Shown piece by piece: positions 1 to 8,245 of a stretch of 64,000 nt of DNA. Location of the stretch: NCBI RefSeq assembly GCF_020554845.1, contig NZ_JAJCIA010000006.1:62001-126000 (forward strand), in the 5' to 3' direction. The stretch is from Blautia faecis. GTDB lineage: Bacteria; Bacillota; Clostridia; Lachnospirales; Lachnospiraceae. The notes under the pieces were generated by a model that searched no databases, had not been told where the DNA came from, and worked only from the letters and a program-made list of their open reading frames with translations. Within the stretch, counting starts at the first letter, position 1. Every line of letters starts with the position of its first letter. The position numbers were made by a program, and so were the translations under genes.

Positions 1-2
1 CA

Positions 3-356
3 GCCCACATTTCCATAGACCAGATCGATATGTGCCTGGTTCTCTCCAACCTTCTGGAAAATGCTCTGGAAGCCAGCCTGAAAGCAAAGCCTTTCAACAG
101 GAGAATCCATGCAGAGGTTTACCTTCATCATAAGCACCTTCTCCTGATCCAGGTGGAAAATACCTTTGAAGGGAAAATACAGGAGAAAAATCATATTTTC
201 CAGTCGTCCAAGCGTCCCGGAAACGGAGTGGGAATCCAGTCTGTCCGCCACATTGCAGAAAAAAACGGAGGAGACAGCAGCTTCACTTATGAAAATGGTG
301 TTTTTACTGCAAAAATTATGCTGCGCATACAGAAAACAGCCGTTTCTCATCTATAA
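3..356 (+). CDS. Sensor histidine kinase, GHKL ATPase C-terminal part (partial)
   Basis: The open frame runs in from the left edge and ends at TAA. The visible 117 residues form the ATP-binding domain of a GHKL/HATPase_c_5 kinase of the AgrC/VirS type. An N-box (LSNLLENALEA) lies near the start and a G-box (GNGVGIQSVRHIAEKNGG) about 45 residues later. The N-terminal membrane sensor and the His-bearing DHp region lie outside the window. Such kinases usually sense a peptide or cell-envelope signal and phosphorylate a LytTR regulator, but no partner regulator is visible here, so the system cannot be named. The gene ends before a strong bidirectional terminator shared with the converging AEC transporter. 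Confidence 0.85.
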   Translation, partial: AHISIDQIDMCLVLSNLLENALEASLKAKPFNRRIHAEVYLHHKHLLLIQVENTFEGKIQEKNHIFQSSKRPGNGVGIQSVRHIAEKNGGDSSFTYENGVFTAKIMLRIQKTAVSHL

Positions 357-388
357 GCAAAGCAGAGAGGTTTCATGCAGACACACTC

Positions 389-459
389 TGGAGCGTATCT
401 GAAAAATCATTCTCGCAATCTGCACGCCCCACTTTGCAGTATATTTTCCCTGAATCCAA
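389..459 (-). repeat. Truncated copy of MITE-like repeat family C
   Basis: This segment matches one end of the element at 59174-59313 read in reverse complement. It has GGAGCGTATCTGAAAAAT followed by the shared TCTGCACGCCCCACTTTGC core, then stops at about 459. Only one terminal part is present, so this is a decayed or deleted copy. It lies just after the kinase gene. Confidence 0.7.
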
Positions 460-462
460 CAA

Positions 463-517
463 AAAAAGAAAGCTGCAGAACAATATCAAAAATGATACTG
501 TCTGAAGCTTTCTTTTT
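463..517. terminator. Bidirectional Rho-independent terminator
   Basis: A perfect outer stem pairs AAAAAGAAAGCT with AGCTTTCTTTTT, and an imperfect inner stem closes on AAAAAT. A T run on one side and an A run on the other allow use in both directions. It separates the converging kinase fragment and AEC transporter gene. Confidence 0.85.
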
Positions 518-522
518 CTGCA

Positions 523-1455
523 TCAATAAACTACAAATGCCATGACCACATACACCAGTATGGATACCAGGCAATACAGAGAATTGGTGGTGGAAACATA
601 AGCGCTTCCATCCTCACTCTTCAGGAAGGTCTGCATACTGAATGTGGCTGGAGCGGACATGTAGCTGATCACTGCAAGGTTCAAAAGCAGATGATCTCCC
701 ACTATGTAATGTATTGCCAGCAGCACTCCCCCGATCATGACTGCCTGAAGAAGAATACGAAGTACAATGGTCCTGATACATGTGGAAAGAAGTTTCTTAT
801 CAAATTCAATGCTGAATCCTACCACCAGCAGAATAACTGAGGTTATGGAAGTGGTGAGAATGTTCTCCACACTTGTATAGGTACCTGCAAACGGTCCGGC
901 AAGAAGCTTCTGCACCACACCGGTAAGTCCGGCAATGATTCCCAGCACACTTGCAATAAACGCCGGTGTACGTATTGCACTGGAAAACAGTTTTCCCGGA
1001 TCAATCTTTTCCCCGTTTTCCACCTGTCCGAGCATTCCCATATAGACGCTGAAGCCAAACAAAAGACCTGCAATATCCAGCACAGCGATCTGGGAAAGGT
1101 TCTCCGCTCCGCAAAGGCTGGTATATAAAGGATAGGCCATGGAACCGCCTTCGTATACACTGACCATAAAGGGCAGATATTTCCGGTAACGCTCTGCCGG
1201 CATAAGCGGGCGGAGTAAAAAACCGATGCTAAAGGAAACAACCAGCATTACAAACATGATTCCAACCAGAATTCCGGTTTCTTTATTATAATCTGCCGTA
1301 GCAAGGGCATGGAAAATTGCTACAGGAAGCATGATCTGGGTCACCAGAAGCTTCATATTGTTAATTCCATTCTGATCCAGCAGTTTCAGCCGCTTGCAGG
1401 CCATGCCCAGAAGGATCATCACCAGTACGGGCAAAATAATTTCCAATACTTTCAT
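523..1455 (-). CDS. AEC (auxin efflux carrier) family transporter
   Basis: This 310-residue, highly hydrophobic protein has about ten predicted membrane segments in two five-helix halves, as in the AEC/BART family (PF03547). Bacterial members export or take up small organic acids such as malate or malonate; the substrate cannot be read from sequence. Length is normal for the family. I chose the ATG at 1455 because a weak GAAAG lies 10 bases upstream. A GTG three codons further out is possible but has no properly spaced ribosome binding site. The gene stands alone between its terminator and a small unknown gene. Confidence 0.85.
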   Translation of the reverse strand: MKVLEIILPVLVMILLGMACKRLKLLDQNGINNMKLLVTQIMLPVAIFHALATADYNKETGILVGIMFVMLVVSFSIGFLLRPLMPAERYRKYLPFMVSVYEGGSMAYPLYTSLCGAENLSQIAVLDIAGLLFGFSVYMGMLGQVENGEKIDPGKLFSSAIRTPAFIASVLGIIAGLTGVVQKLLAGPFAGTYTSVENILTTSITSVILLVVGFSIEFDKKLLSTCIRTIVLRILLQAVMIGGVLLAIHYIVGDHLLLNLAVISYMSAPATFSMQTFLKSEDGSAYVSTTNSLYCLVSILVYVVMAFVVY

Positions 1456-1588
1456 TTTATGCACGCTTTCTATGTATTTCTTAATATTGTATTTTGGTAT
1501 TTCTTAATCCAGACTCTTCCTGATTTCTTACCTTACAGGATATTTCGTATGGCAAACTCTTCTGCCAGAGCGTGTCTGAATAGTTCTT

Positions 1589-1873
1589 TTATTCATCAAA
1601 ATCGGTCTCAAATACTCCCTCAGGCGTACGCATGGTAAGAACCCCGAGATTAAAATCATCATCCATTACCGTGATATGATACTCAAAGATTACATCATCC
1701 TCAAACTTGGACAGCAGAATATAGCTTCCGTTCTCTTTTCCCTCGATCTGGTCGCAGATATCATCATACACATCTGCACCGGAAATCTCACGCGGATAAC
1801 CGGAAGCTTTGATTTTTTTCTCAATTGCAGCGTATAATTCTTCCATTTTATGTTCTGCAGCAGTGCATGCCAT
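1589..1873 (-). CDS. Small acidic conserved hypothetical protein
   Basis: A 94-residue acidic soluble protein behind a clear GAGAGGG ribosome binding site nine bases before the ATG. The C-terminal half is rich in Asp/Glu and beta-strand-like segments (YILLSKFEDDVIFEYHITV), and there is no signal peptide or membrane segment. It faintly resembles small acidic DUF1292-type proteins, but I do not recognise a family with confidence. It lies upstream of the AEC transporter on the same strand with a gap of about 130 bases, so co-transcription is possible. Confidence 0.6.
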   Translation of the reverse strand: MACTAAEHKMEELYAAIEKKIKASGYPREISGADVYDDICDQIEGKENGSYILLSKFEDDVIFEYHITVMDDDFNLGVLTMRTPEGVFETDFDE

Positions 1874-2212
1874 CAGGGCTTACCCTCTCAGTTCTTTTTG
1901 ACTGCCGCATACTCCTTTCCTGAATTTTTTCGATTAAATATGATTGTATAATATCCGCCCCTGAAATGTCAAACCACATTTTAACCAAATCCTGGTTATC
2001 GTAATTTCTTCGTGAGCAAAGAAATCCTGATTTGTATGATTTCGTACCATACTTCTCGTTTTTTGTATAATTTTTTATAACTCATCTGTTATTTTATTCT
2101 ACTCTCTACATTTTTTCCATGGCTTTTGTGGTTTTTTGTTTTTTCTTTTGTGTATTTCGTTGTGTTTTTCTTTGTTTTTGATATTTTTCATTGTTTTTTT
2201 CACCAATTTCTG
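1874..2212. other. Intergenic region with T/G-rich tract
   Basis: About 340 bases without a gene. From about 2100 to 2210 the plus strand is almost only T and G, broken by few A or C. No RNA gene or known riboswitch is recognisable. It separates the minus-strand small gene from the plus-strand ABC importer promoter. Confidence 0.5.
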
Positions 2213-2241
2213 TTGACATCTGACTGTTTTTGTTGTATGCT
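2213..2241 (+). promoter_or_regulatory. Sigma-A-type promoter of the sugar ABC operon
   Basis: A perfect TTGACA -35 (2213-2218) lies 17 bases before TATGCT (2236-2241). It sits 84 bases before the binding-protein ATG. Confidence 0.75.
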
Positions 2242-2253
2242 ATTTTCTACAGA

Positions 2254-2296
2254 GAGGCACTCCATTTGGTACAAGGATGTATCTATGGAATGCCTC
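2254..2296 (+). promoter_or_regulatory. Leader inverted repeat (operator or mRNA hairpin)
   Basis: GAGGCACTCCAT at 2254-2265 is inverted, with one mismatch, as ATGGAATGCCTC at 2285-2296. It lies in the 5' leader just downstream of the promoter and 28 bases before the start codon. It could be an operator for an unlinked regulator or a stabilising mRNA hairpin; no regulator gene is adjacent. Confidence 0.6.
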
Positions 2297-2324
2297 AACT
2301 CGTATCTAAAGGGAGGTAATACTT

Positions 2325-3554
2325 ATGAAAATGAAACAGGTTTTAGCAACAGGCGCAGCTTTATCAATGGCCCTCTCCATGACTCCGGTCACCGCATCCG
2401 CCGCAGACAAAGTAGACATAAACGTCATTGCTGCACAGTATGGTCAGCAGACTGCTGACTGGTGGGCGAACTTCGTGACAGAATTTAATGAAGCAAACCC
2501 GGACATTAACCTGAACGTAGAAGTTGTTTCCTGGAACGATATCTACACCGTAGTAAATACACGTATCGCCAATGGCGAAGCTCCTGATGTCCTGAATATC
2601 GACGTATTTGCAGATTATCAGGCAGATGATCTCCTTCTTCCAATCCAGGACGTTGTTTCTGAAGAGACCTACAGCAAGATGTACGATGCATTCCTTGCAC
2701 AATCAGAAGTTGACGGAACTGTATGGGCTATCCCGGATCTTGCATCTGCACGTGCTATGTACTATAACAAAGACATCCTTGATGCAGCAGGCGTAGAAGT
2801 TCCTACTACCTGGGATGAACTGAAAGCTGCATGTGAAGCTCTTAAGGCTTATGACGACAGCATTTATCCATGGGGTATCGATATGACTACTGACGAAGGT
2901 CAGGCAGCATTCGCATACTACACCTGGAACAACGGCGGCGGATTTGTTGACGATGAAGGTAACTGGACACTGAACAGTGAGCAGAACGTTGAAGCAATCC
3001 AGTACGCAATTGATCTTGTAAATTCCGGTTACACAAACACCGATCCTGCTAACGATACCCGTTATGATCTGCAGGATATGTTCGGCGCTGGCAAAGTAGC
3101 TATGCTCATCGCACCGAACAGCTTACCTACCTACATTGCTACAGGCGGAAATGAAGTAAACTACGGCGTTGCTTCCATTCCGTCCAATACAGGCGAATCT
3201 GTATCCGCAGGTGTTATGGACCGCTTCATGTGCTTCGATAACGACTACTCAGATGATGAGAAAGCTGCTATCTCCACATTCTTTGATTATTTCTATGATG
3301 ATGCCCGTTATACAGAGTGGGTTGACATGGAGGGATTCCTTCCGGCAACCAAGTCCGGCGGCGAGGCTCTCGCAGCAGCTAACGAAGATATGGCAAGCTG
3401 GATTGATATCTTAGACAGCTGTAAATTCTATCCAACAGCGAAAGCAGAATGGGCAGATGTAAAACAGGGCGTTATCAACGTAGAGCAGAATGCTCTTCTT
3501 GGCGGCGACGTTCAGGAATTACTGGATGACCTTCAGGCAGAAATCGCTGGCTGA
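2325..3554 (+). CDS. Sugar ABC transporter substrate-binding protein (family 1)
   Basis: This 409-residue protein is a MalE/UgpB-type solute-binding protein (PF13416/PF01547). A signal peptide of about 26 residues (KQVLATGAALSMALSM, cleavage after TASA) leads to the mature receptor. Family features include RIANGEAPDVLNIDV near residue 75 and MYYNKDILDAAGVEVPTTWDEL near 145. Unusually for a Gram-positive, the signal peptide has no lipobox cysteine, so anchoring is unclear. The ribosome binding site is AAAGGGAGG. Two permeases follow, so the operon imports a carbohydrate, probably an oligosaccharide; the substrate cannot be told. Confidence 0.92.
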   Translation: MKMKQVLATGAALSMALSMTPVTASAADKVDINVIAAQYGQQTADWWANFVTEFNEANPDINLNVEVVSWNDIYTVVNTRIANGEAPDVLNIDVFADYQADDLLLPIQDVVSEETYSKMYDAFLAQSEVDGTVWAIPDLASARAMYYNKDILDAAGVEVPTTWDELKAACEALKAYDDSIYPWGIDMTTDEGQAAFAYYTWNNGGGFVDDEGNWTLNSEQNVEAIQYAIDLVNSGYTNTDPANDTRYDLQDMFGAGKVAMLIAPNSLPTYIATGGNEVNYGVASIPSNTGESVSAGVMDRFMCFDNDYSDDEKAAISTFFDYFYDDARYTEWVDMEGFLPATKSGGEALAAANEDMASWIDILDSCKFYPTAKAEWADVKQGVINVEQNALLGGDVQELLDDLQAEIAG

Positions 3555-3621
3555 TCTTAATCCACTGTTTTTCCCATTACGAGGAAGATAATGGGCCGGA
3601 CTTACGGGTCCGGTCCATTTT

Positions 3622-3779
3622 TAAGTTTGCGAAGCAAACGCTACTTCTTGTGCCAGGCACAAGAAGGTTCCACCTTTTTGCGAAGCAAACGCTGCTTCTT
3701 GTATTTGTCACAAGAAGGTTCTGTTTTTCTGCGTAACAAACGCCGTTTTCTGTGCTTGTCTGCGCAGCGTCAACGCTAT
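3622..3779 (+). repeat. Three tandem 51-bp hairpin units between binding protein and permease
   Basis: Units begin near 3626, 3677 and 3727, and the third is degenerate. Each contains GTTTGCGAAGCAAAC (a 6-bp stem) and CTTCTTGTG..CACAAGAAG (an 8-9 bp stem). A single related unit lies inverted at about 30320-30365. In mRNA they would form a row of small hairpins between the binding-protein and permease coding regions. Confidence 0.8.
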
Positions 3780-3803
3780 TTTTATAAAAAGAGAGGTATC
3801 CCT

Positions 3804-4682
3804 GTGAAGAAAAAATTCAAAAAAGTGGAACCATATATATGGATCCTGCCAAGTGTCCTTCTCATGGCAATTTTCATCCTGGTTCCTATTATCTTTGTAT
3901 TCCGTATGGCCTTAAGCGACGTCAGCAAAGCTGGTCTGATCAAAGGCTTCGCCGGATTGGAAAATTTCCGCAAGGTAACAAGCAGCCCTGTTTTTGCCAT
4001 GGTGCTGAAAAACACCCTTGTGTGGACCGTTGCCGTAGTCGGCATCTCCACACTCCTTGGATTTATCCTTGCGATCCTCCTCAACAATGAATTTAAAGGC
4101 CGTAAGCTTGCACGTGCCGTTGTTGTTTTCCCATGGGCCACAACCCTGATCGTTCAGGCAAGTATCTGGAAATTCATCATCGACACAGATTACGGTACCT
4201 TAAATACACTGTTGATGAAGCTTGGCATTATTGACCACGCTGTGAACTGGACTCCTACTGCCGGTGCTTATTTCGCCTGGGAAATTGCCTGCGGTATTTT
4301 TGTTACCATTCCATTTGTAACCTTTACCGTACTTTCCGGTCTGCAGAGTATTGATGCCAGCTACTATGAGGCAGCAGCCGTAGACGGAGCCAGCTACTGG
4401 CAGAAAATGTTCCAGATCACCATCCCGCTGGTACGTCCGAATCTTACCATCAGTACCATCCTGAACATTATCTACGTATTTAACTCTTTTCCGATCATAT
4501 GGACCATCACCAAGGGTGACCCTGCTAACCGTACCGACACCCTGGTTACCTATCTGTACAAACTGGCCTTCTACAACGGCAAACAGGGACAGGCAGCAGC
4601 CGTATCTGTTATCGGCTTCCTGATTCTTCTTTTCTGCGCCAGCCTGTACATGGTTTCCGTACTGAAGAAAGGAGACGAATAA
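3804..4682 (+). CDS. Sugar ABC transporter permease, MalF-type
   Basis: This 292-residue permease has six predicted membrane helices and the EAA loop (EAAAVDG, then IPLVRP) that docks the ATPase. It forms a heterodimeric channel with the next gene product. The frame stays open upstream to 3591, but that extension is the 51-bp repeat array. The real start is the GTG at 3804, seven bases after GAGAGG. It lies 249 bases after the binding-protein gene. No ATPase gene is present in the operon, so a shared MsmX/MsmK-type ATPase encoded elsewhere must energise it (inference). Confidence 0.92.
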   Translation: MKKKFKKVEPYIWILPSVLLMAIFILVPIIFVFRMALSDVSKAGLIKGFAGLENFRKVTSSPVFAMVLKNTLVWTVAVVGISTLLGFILAILLNNEFKGRKLARAVVVFPWATTLIVQASIWKFIIDTDYGTLNTLLMKLGIIDHAVNWTPTAGAYFAWEIACGIFVTIPFVTFTVLSGLQSIDASYYEAAAVDGASYWQKMFQITIPLVRPNLTISTILNIIYVFNSFPIIWTITKGDPANRTDTLVTYLYKLAFYNGKQGQAAAVSVIGFLILLFCASLYMVSVLKKGDE

Positions 4683-4683
4683 T

Positions 4684-5547
4684 ATGGCAAACACCAATGC
4701 TTCAGTTAAGAAAAAAAATACCAGAAACACAGTTTTGCGTGTATTGCTCTATGTAGTGATCATCGCCATCTGTCTGATAACTTTATACCCATATTTTGTA
4801 ACTGTATGTACTGCTCTTAAAAGCCGCGCGGAAATCTTTTCCATGAATGGAACTATTTTCCCTGTTGAGGCCATCTGGTCCAACTTCACAGACGTATGGA
4901 AGCTGGCTCCCATGAGCAATTACATGATGAACTCCATTGTGATCGCAGGAGGCTCCACTCTTCTGGCTATGGTCTGCGGTATCCCAGCTGCTTATGCCCT
5001 GTCCAGAATGAAATTCAAAGGCCAGACTGCTTTTCTGGGATTTGTTATTGTCTCCCAGATGTTCGCACCGGTTGTACTTCTCATCGGTATCTACAAGGTT
5101 ATGATGGCGTTCCATCTTACCAACAGCATTATCGGCCTGATCTTTATCAACGCAGCATTTAACCAGGCATTTGCTATCTGGCTGCTCCGCGGTACTTTCC
5201 TGAGCATCTCCCCTGAGATGGAGCAGGCTGCCACTATTGACGGCTGTAACCGCGTACATGCCCTTTTAAGGATCCTTCTGCCTGTTGCTGCACCTGGTAT
5301 CGTTACAGCGCTTATTTTCGTATTTATCAACGCCTGGAACGAATATACAGTGGCACTGACACTGATCTCCACTGATACCTTCAAGCCTCTCACCGTTGGT
5401 ATCAATATTTTCAACGGTTACAATATGATCGAGTGGCAGTATCTGTTTGCTGCTTCCCTCTATGCAATTGTTCCAGTTGTGATTCTGTTCGTCGGAATCG
5501 AAAAAAATCTGGTTGGAGGACTCACTTCTGGTGGTGTCAAGGGTTGA
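4684..5547 (+). CDS. Sugar ABC transporter permease, MalG-type
   Basis: A 287-residue partner permease with six predicted membrane helices and a C-terminal EAA loop (EQAATIDGCNR, followed by LLPVAAPG). It begins one base after the stop of the first permease with AGGAGA as ribosome binding site, so translation is probably coupled. The C terminus VGGLTSGGVKG is typical of CUT1 MalG-like subunits. It is the last gene of the operon; no glycosidase or regulator follows. Confidence 0.93.
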   Translation: MANTNASVKKKNTRNTVLRVLLYVVIIAICLITLYPYFVTVCTALKSRAEIFSMNGTIFPVEAIWSNFTDVWKLAPMSNYMMNSIVIAGGSTLLAMVCGIPAAYALSRMKFKGQTAFLGFVIVSQMFAPVVLLIGIYKVMMAFHLTNSIIGLIFINAAFNQAFAIWLLRGTFLSISPEMEQAATIDGCNRVHALLRILLPVAAPGIVTALIFVFINAWNEYTVALTLISTDTFKPLTVGINIFNGYNMIEWQYLFAASLYAIVPVVILFVGIEKNLVGGLTSGGVKG

Positions 5548-5592
5548 TTTTTATTTTTTTCCAAGTATAATAGAGGAAGATGCGGACGCGAG

Positions 5593-5617
5593 AAAGGGTT
5601 GCCCAGGGCAGCCCTTT
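5593..5617 (+). terminator. Hairpin at the end of the ABC operon
   Basis: AAAGGGTTGCC pairs with GGCAGCCCTTT across a very short loop. The following T run is weak (TTTGTT), so this may be an inefficient terminator or an RNA 3' end stabiliser. Confidence 0.5.
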
Positions 5618-5627
5618 GTTCATGCCC

Positions 5628-5740
5628 CATAACTATTCAGAAGGCAGTATTCCGCCAGGTGTTTTTGTGAACATTGTTCACAGCTGCGGCGCGAAATCAT
5701 ACAAAGCATGTTACTGGTCATCCAGTAACTGTTTTATTGT
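5628..5740 (+). repeat. Interspersed repeat family B, copy 1
   Basis: This shares the modules TTCCGCCAGGTGTTTTTGTGAA, GTTCACAG, GCGCGAAATCAT and GTTACTGGTCA..CAGTAAC with copies at 25020-25175 and 30265-30441. It sits between the ABC operon and nrdD. It has no coding capacity of its own. Confidence 0.75.
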
Positions 5741-5885
5741 GTACGGTAAAATTTCACATACGGAATAACCCCGATGATTCCGCACATTTCAGGAACTCTA
5801 TACCGGAGATCACCGAATGATTCTTCTGTCCTGCTGACGAAAATTCAGCACATTTCACAGATTTTTAAAATCAATGGTTTTGACC

Positions 5886-5913
5886 TTGACTTTTCTGTAG
5901 AATACTGTAATAT
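5886..5913 (+). promoter_or_regulatory. Promoter of nrdDG
   Basis: TTGACT (5886-5891) is followed after 16 bases by TAATAT (5908-5913). It lies immediately upstream of the NrdR-like boxes, which would therefore cover the start of transcription. Confidence 0.65.
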
Positions 5914-5920
5914 TGATAGT

Positions 5921-5968
5921 GCACAACATCTAGTATGTAATCAAAGATTTAAACACAATATATGGAGG
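5921..5968 (+). promoter_or_regulatory. Pair of NrdR-box-like operators
   Basis: GCACAACATCTAGTAT (5921-5936) and ACACAATATATGGAGG (5953-5968) resemble the NrdR consensus ACACTATATCTAGTGT, with 12 and 11 of 16 matches by eye. They are 32 bases apart, or three helical turns, the usual phasing for NrdR pairs. The second overlaps the nrdD ribosome binding site. NrdR represses ribonucleotide reductase genes when dATP is high. Confidence 0.6.
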
Positions 5969-5979
5969 GATTTGAAAGA

Positions 5980-8169
5980 ATGAGTACTGAGGTCAATGCA
6001 AACGTCATTAAACGAAATGGCGTGGAAGTTATTTTTGATAAGGCGAAGATCATCAACGCCGTTGAAAAAGCGAATGAGGAGGTTTCTAAGCTTCACAGGC
6101 TGAGTCATTACCAGATCACAGCGCTTGCTGATATGATTGCCACCCGTGCCCTTGAATCCTCCCACGCTGTCAATGTGGAAGATATTCAGGATATGGTAGA
6201 GACCGGCATTATGGAGATGCGCGGTTATGAGGTTGCACAGAAGTATGTGCGCTATCGCTACAAGAGAGAGCTTACCCGCAAGTCCAATACCACAGACGAC
6301 AGCATCCTTGCTCTTCTTGACCAGATTAATGAGAATGCCAAGCAGGAGAACTCCAATAAGAACCCTACTATTAACTCTACCCAGCGTGATTACATGGCAG
6401 GCGAGGTCAGCAAGGACCTGACCATGCGTGTTCTTCTTCCTGAGGAGATCGTAAAGGCTCACGACGAGGGAATCATTCATTTCCATGATTCCGATTACTA
6501 CGCACAGCGTGAGCATAACTGTGACCTGATCAATCTGCAGGATATGCTCCAGAACGGCACGGTTATCAGCCAGACACTGATTGAGAAGCCTCACAGCTTC
6601 TTTACCGCATGTAACGTTACCACACAGATCGTCGCACAGGTAGCCAGCAATCAGTACGGCGGACAGTCCTTCTCTCTCGCCCATCTGGCTCCTTTTGTAG
6701 ACATCAGCCGCCAGAAGATCCGTAACAAGGTAATCGAGGAACGTAAGGCTTGCGGTGAGCCTCTTGATGATGAGATCATCCAGAAGGTATCGGAACGCAG
6801 ACTGAAGGATGAGATCCAGAGTGGTATCCAGACGATCCAGTACCAGCTGATCACTCTTATGACCTGTAACGGACAGGCACCATTTGTAACGATTTTCATG
6901 TATCTTGATGAAGTTCCGGAGGGACGCACCCGTGATGACCTTGCACTGATCATCGAGGAAGTTATGAAGCAGCGTATGCAGGGTGTTAAGAACGAGCGCG
7001 GTGCGTGGATCACACCTGCATTCCCGAAGCTGATCTATGTGCTGGATGAGGATAACATCCACGAGGATTCCAAATATTGGTACCTCACAGAGCTTGCAGC
7101 GAAATGTACTGCCAAGCGTATGGTTCCGGATTACATCTCAGCCAAGATCATGCGCCAGTTAAAAAACGGCAATGTTTACACCTGCATGGGATGCCGTTCC
7201 TTCCTTACCGTTGAGGAGAAACAGAAGAACCCGGACGGTTCCTACAAGTTCTACGGTCGTTTTAACCAGGGTGTTGTTACCATTAACCTTGTAGATGTAG
7301 CCTGCTCCTCAGACGGCGATTTTGATAAGTTCTGGGAGATTCTGGAGGAGCGCCTGGAGCTTTGCCACAGAGCACTCCGCTGCAGACATGAGCGTCTTCT
7401 TGGCACAGTTTCCGATGTTGCCCCGATCCTGTGGCAGTATGGTGCTCTTGCACGGCTTAAGAAGGGTGAGACCATTGACAAGCTTCTTTATGACGGCTAT
7501 TCTACGATCTCACTTGGATATGCAGGTCTCCATGAGATGTGCATGAGAATGTACGGAAAGCCTCATACAGACCCTGAGGTTCGTCCGTTTGCGCTGAAGG
7601 TTATGCAGCGCCTCAATGACAAATGTGCCCAGTGGAAGGCAGCTGAGAACATCAGCTACTCTGTATATGGCACTCCGATGGAATCCACCACATACAAGTT
7701 TTCCAAATGTCTCCAGAAGCGTTTTGGCATCATTCCAGGAGTTACGGATAAGAATTATATTACAAACAGCTATCACGTTCACGTTACTGAGGAGATCGAC
7801 GCATTCTCCAAGCTGAAATTCGAGTCTGAATTCCAGAAGCTTTCTCCAGGAGGAGCCATCAGCTACGTGGAAGTTCCGAATATGAAGCAGAATATTCCGG
7901 CAGTTCTCTCTGTTATGAAGTTTATCTATGATAACATCATGTATGCAGAGCTGAATACCAAGAGTGATTTCTGTGATGTCTGCGGATATGACGGAGAGAT
8001 CCAGATCAAAGAAGACGAGAACGGCAAGCTGATCTGGGAATGCCCGAACTGCGGTAACCGCAATCAGGACAAGATGAGCGTTGCCAGAAGAACCTGCGGA
8101 TACATCGGTACCCAGTTCTGGAACCAGGGACGTACCCAGGAGATCAAGGATCGTGTATTACATCTGTAA
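5980..8169 (+). CDS. nrdD: Anaerobic (class III) ribonucleoside-triphosphate reductase
   Basis: A 729-residue oxygen-sensitive enzyme that reduces NTPs to dNTPs using a glycyl radical. An N-terminal ATP-cone (NVIKRNGVEVIFDKAKI) gives allosteric control. The catalytic barrel follows with CMGCRSFL. A C-terminal zinc site (CDVCGYDG..CPNCGNRN) and the glycyl-radical loop (RRTCGYIGTQFWNQGR) end the protein. I chose the ATG at 5980, not 5962, because TGGAGGGA sits at the right distance before it. It forms an operon with its activase nrdG and lies behind NrdR-like boxes. Confidence 0.96.
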   Translation: MSTEVNANVIKRNGVEVIFDKAKIINAVEKANEEVSKLHRLSHYQITALADMIATRALESSHAVNVEDIQDMVETGIMEMRGYEVAQKYVRYRYKRELTRKSNTTDDSILALLDQINENAKQENSNKNPTINSTQRDYMAGEVSKDLTMRVLLPEEIVKAHDEGIIHFHDSDYYAQREHNCDLINLQDMLQNGTVISQTLIEKPHSFFTACNVTTQIVAQVASNQYGGQSFSLAHLAPFVDISRQKIRNKVIEERKACGEPLDDEIIQKVSERRLKDEIQSGIQTIQYQLITLMTCNGQAPFVTIFMYLDEVPEGRTRDDLALIIEEVMKQRMQGVKNERGAWITPAFPKLIYVLDEDNIHEDSKYWYLTELAAKCTAKRMVPDYISAKIMRQLKNGNVYTCMGCRSFLTVEEKQKNPDGSYKFYGRFNQGVVTINLVDVACSSDGDFDKFWEILEERLELCHRALRCRHERLLGTVSDVAPILWQYGALARLKKGETIDKLLYDGYSTISLGYAGLHEMCMRMYGKPHTDPEVRPFALKVMQRLNDKCAQWKAAENISYSVYGTPMESTTYKFSKCLQKRFGIIPGVTDKNYITNSYHVHVTEEIDAFSKLKFESEFQKLSPGGAISYVEVPNMKQNIPAVLSVMKFIYDNIMYAELNTKSDFCDVCGYDGEIQIKEDENGKLIWECPNCGNRNQDKMSVARRTCGYIGTQFWNQGRTQEIKDRVLHL

Positions 8170-8245
8170 TAAGTAATGGTTTCCGGGTTTTCTGCAAGAT
8201 GTGTGTATTTGATTATCAGGCACAGGAGGAAAAGAGGAATCAGTT

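Noticed and set aside
3622..3779. CRISPR array
   Set aside because: Only three 51-base units, directly adjacent without spacers, internally palindromic and lying inside an operon; no cas genes are near.
3591..3803. N-terminal extension of 71 codons on the first permease
   Set aside because: It translates the 51-bp repeat array (repeating SLRSKR/FLRSKR units), has no family match, and a GTG with a good ribosome binding site at 3804 starts the normal permease N terminus.
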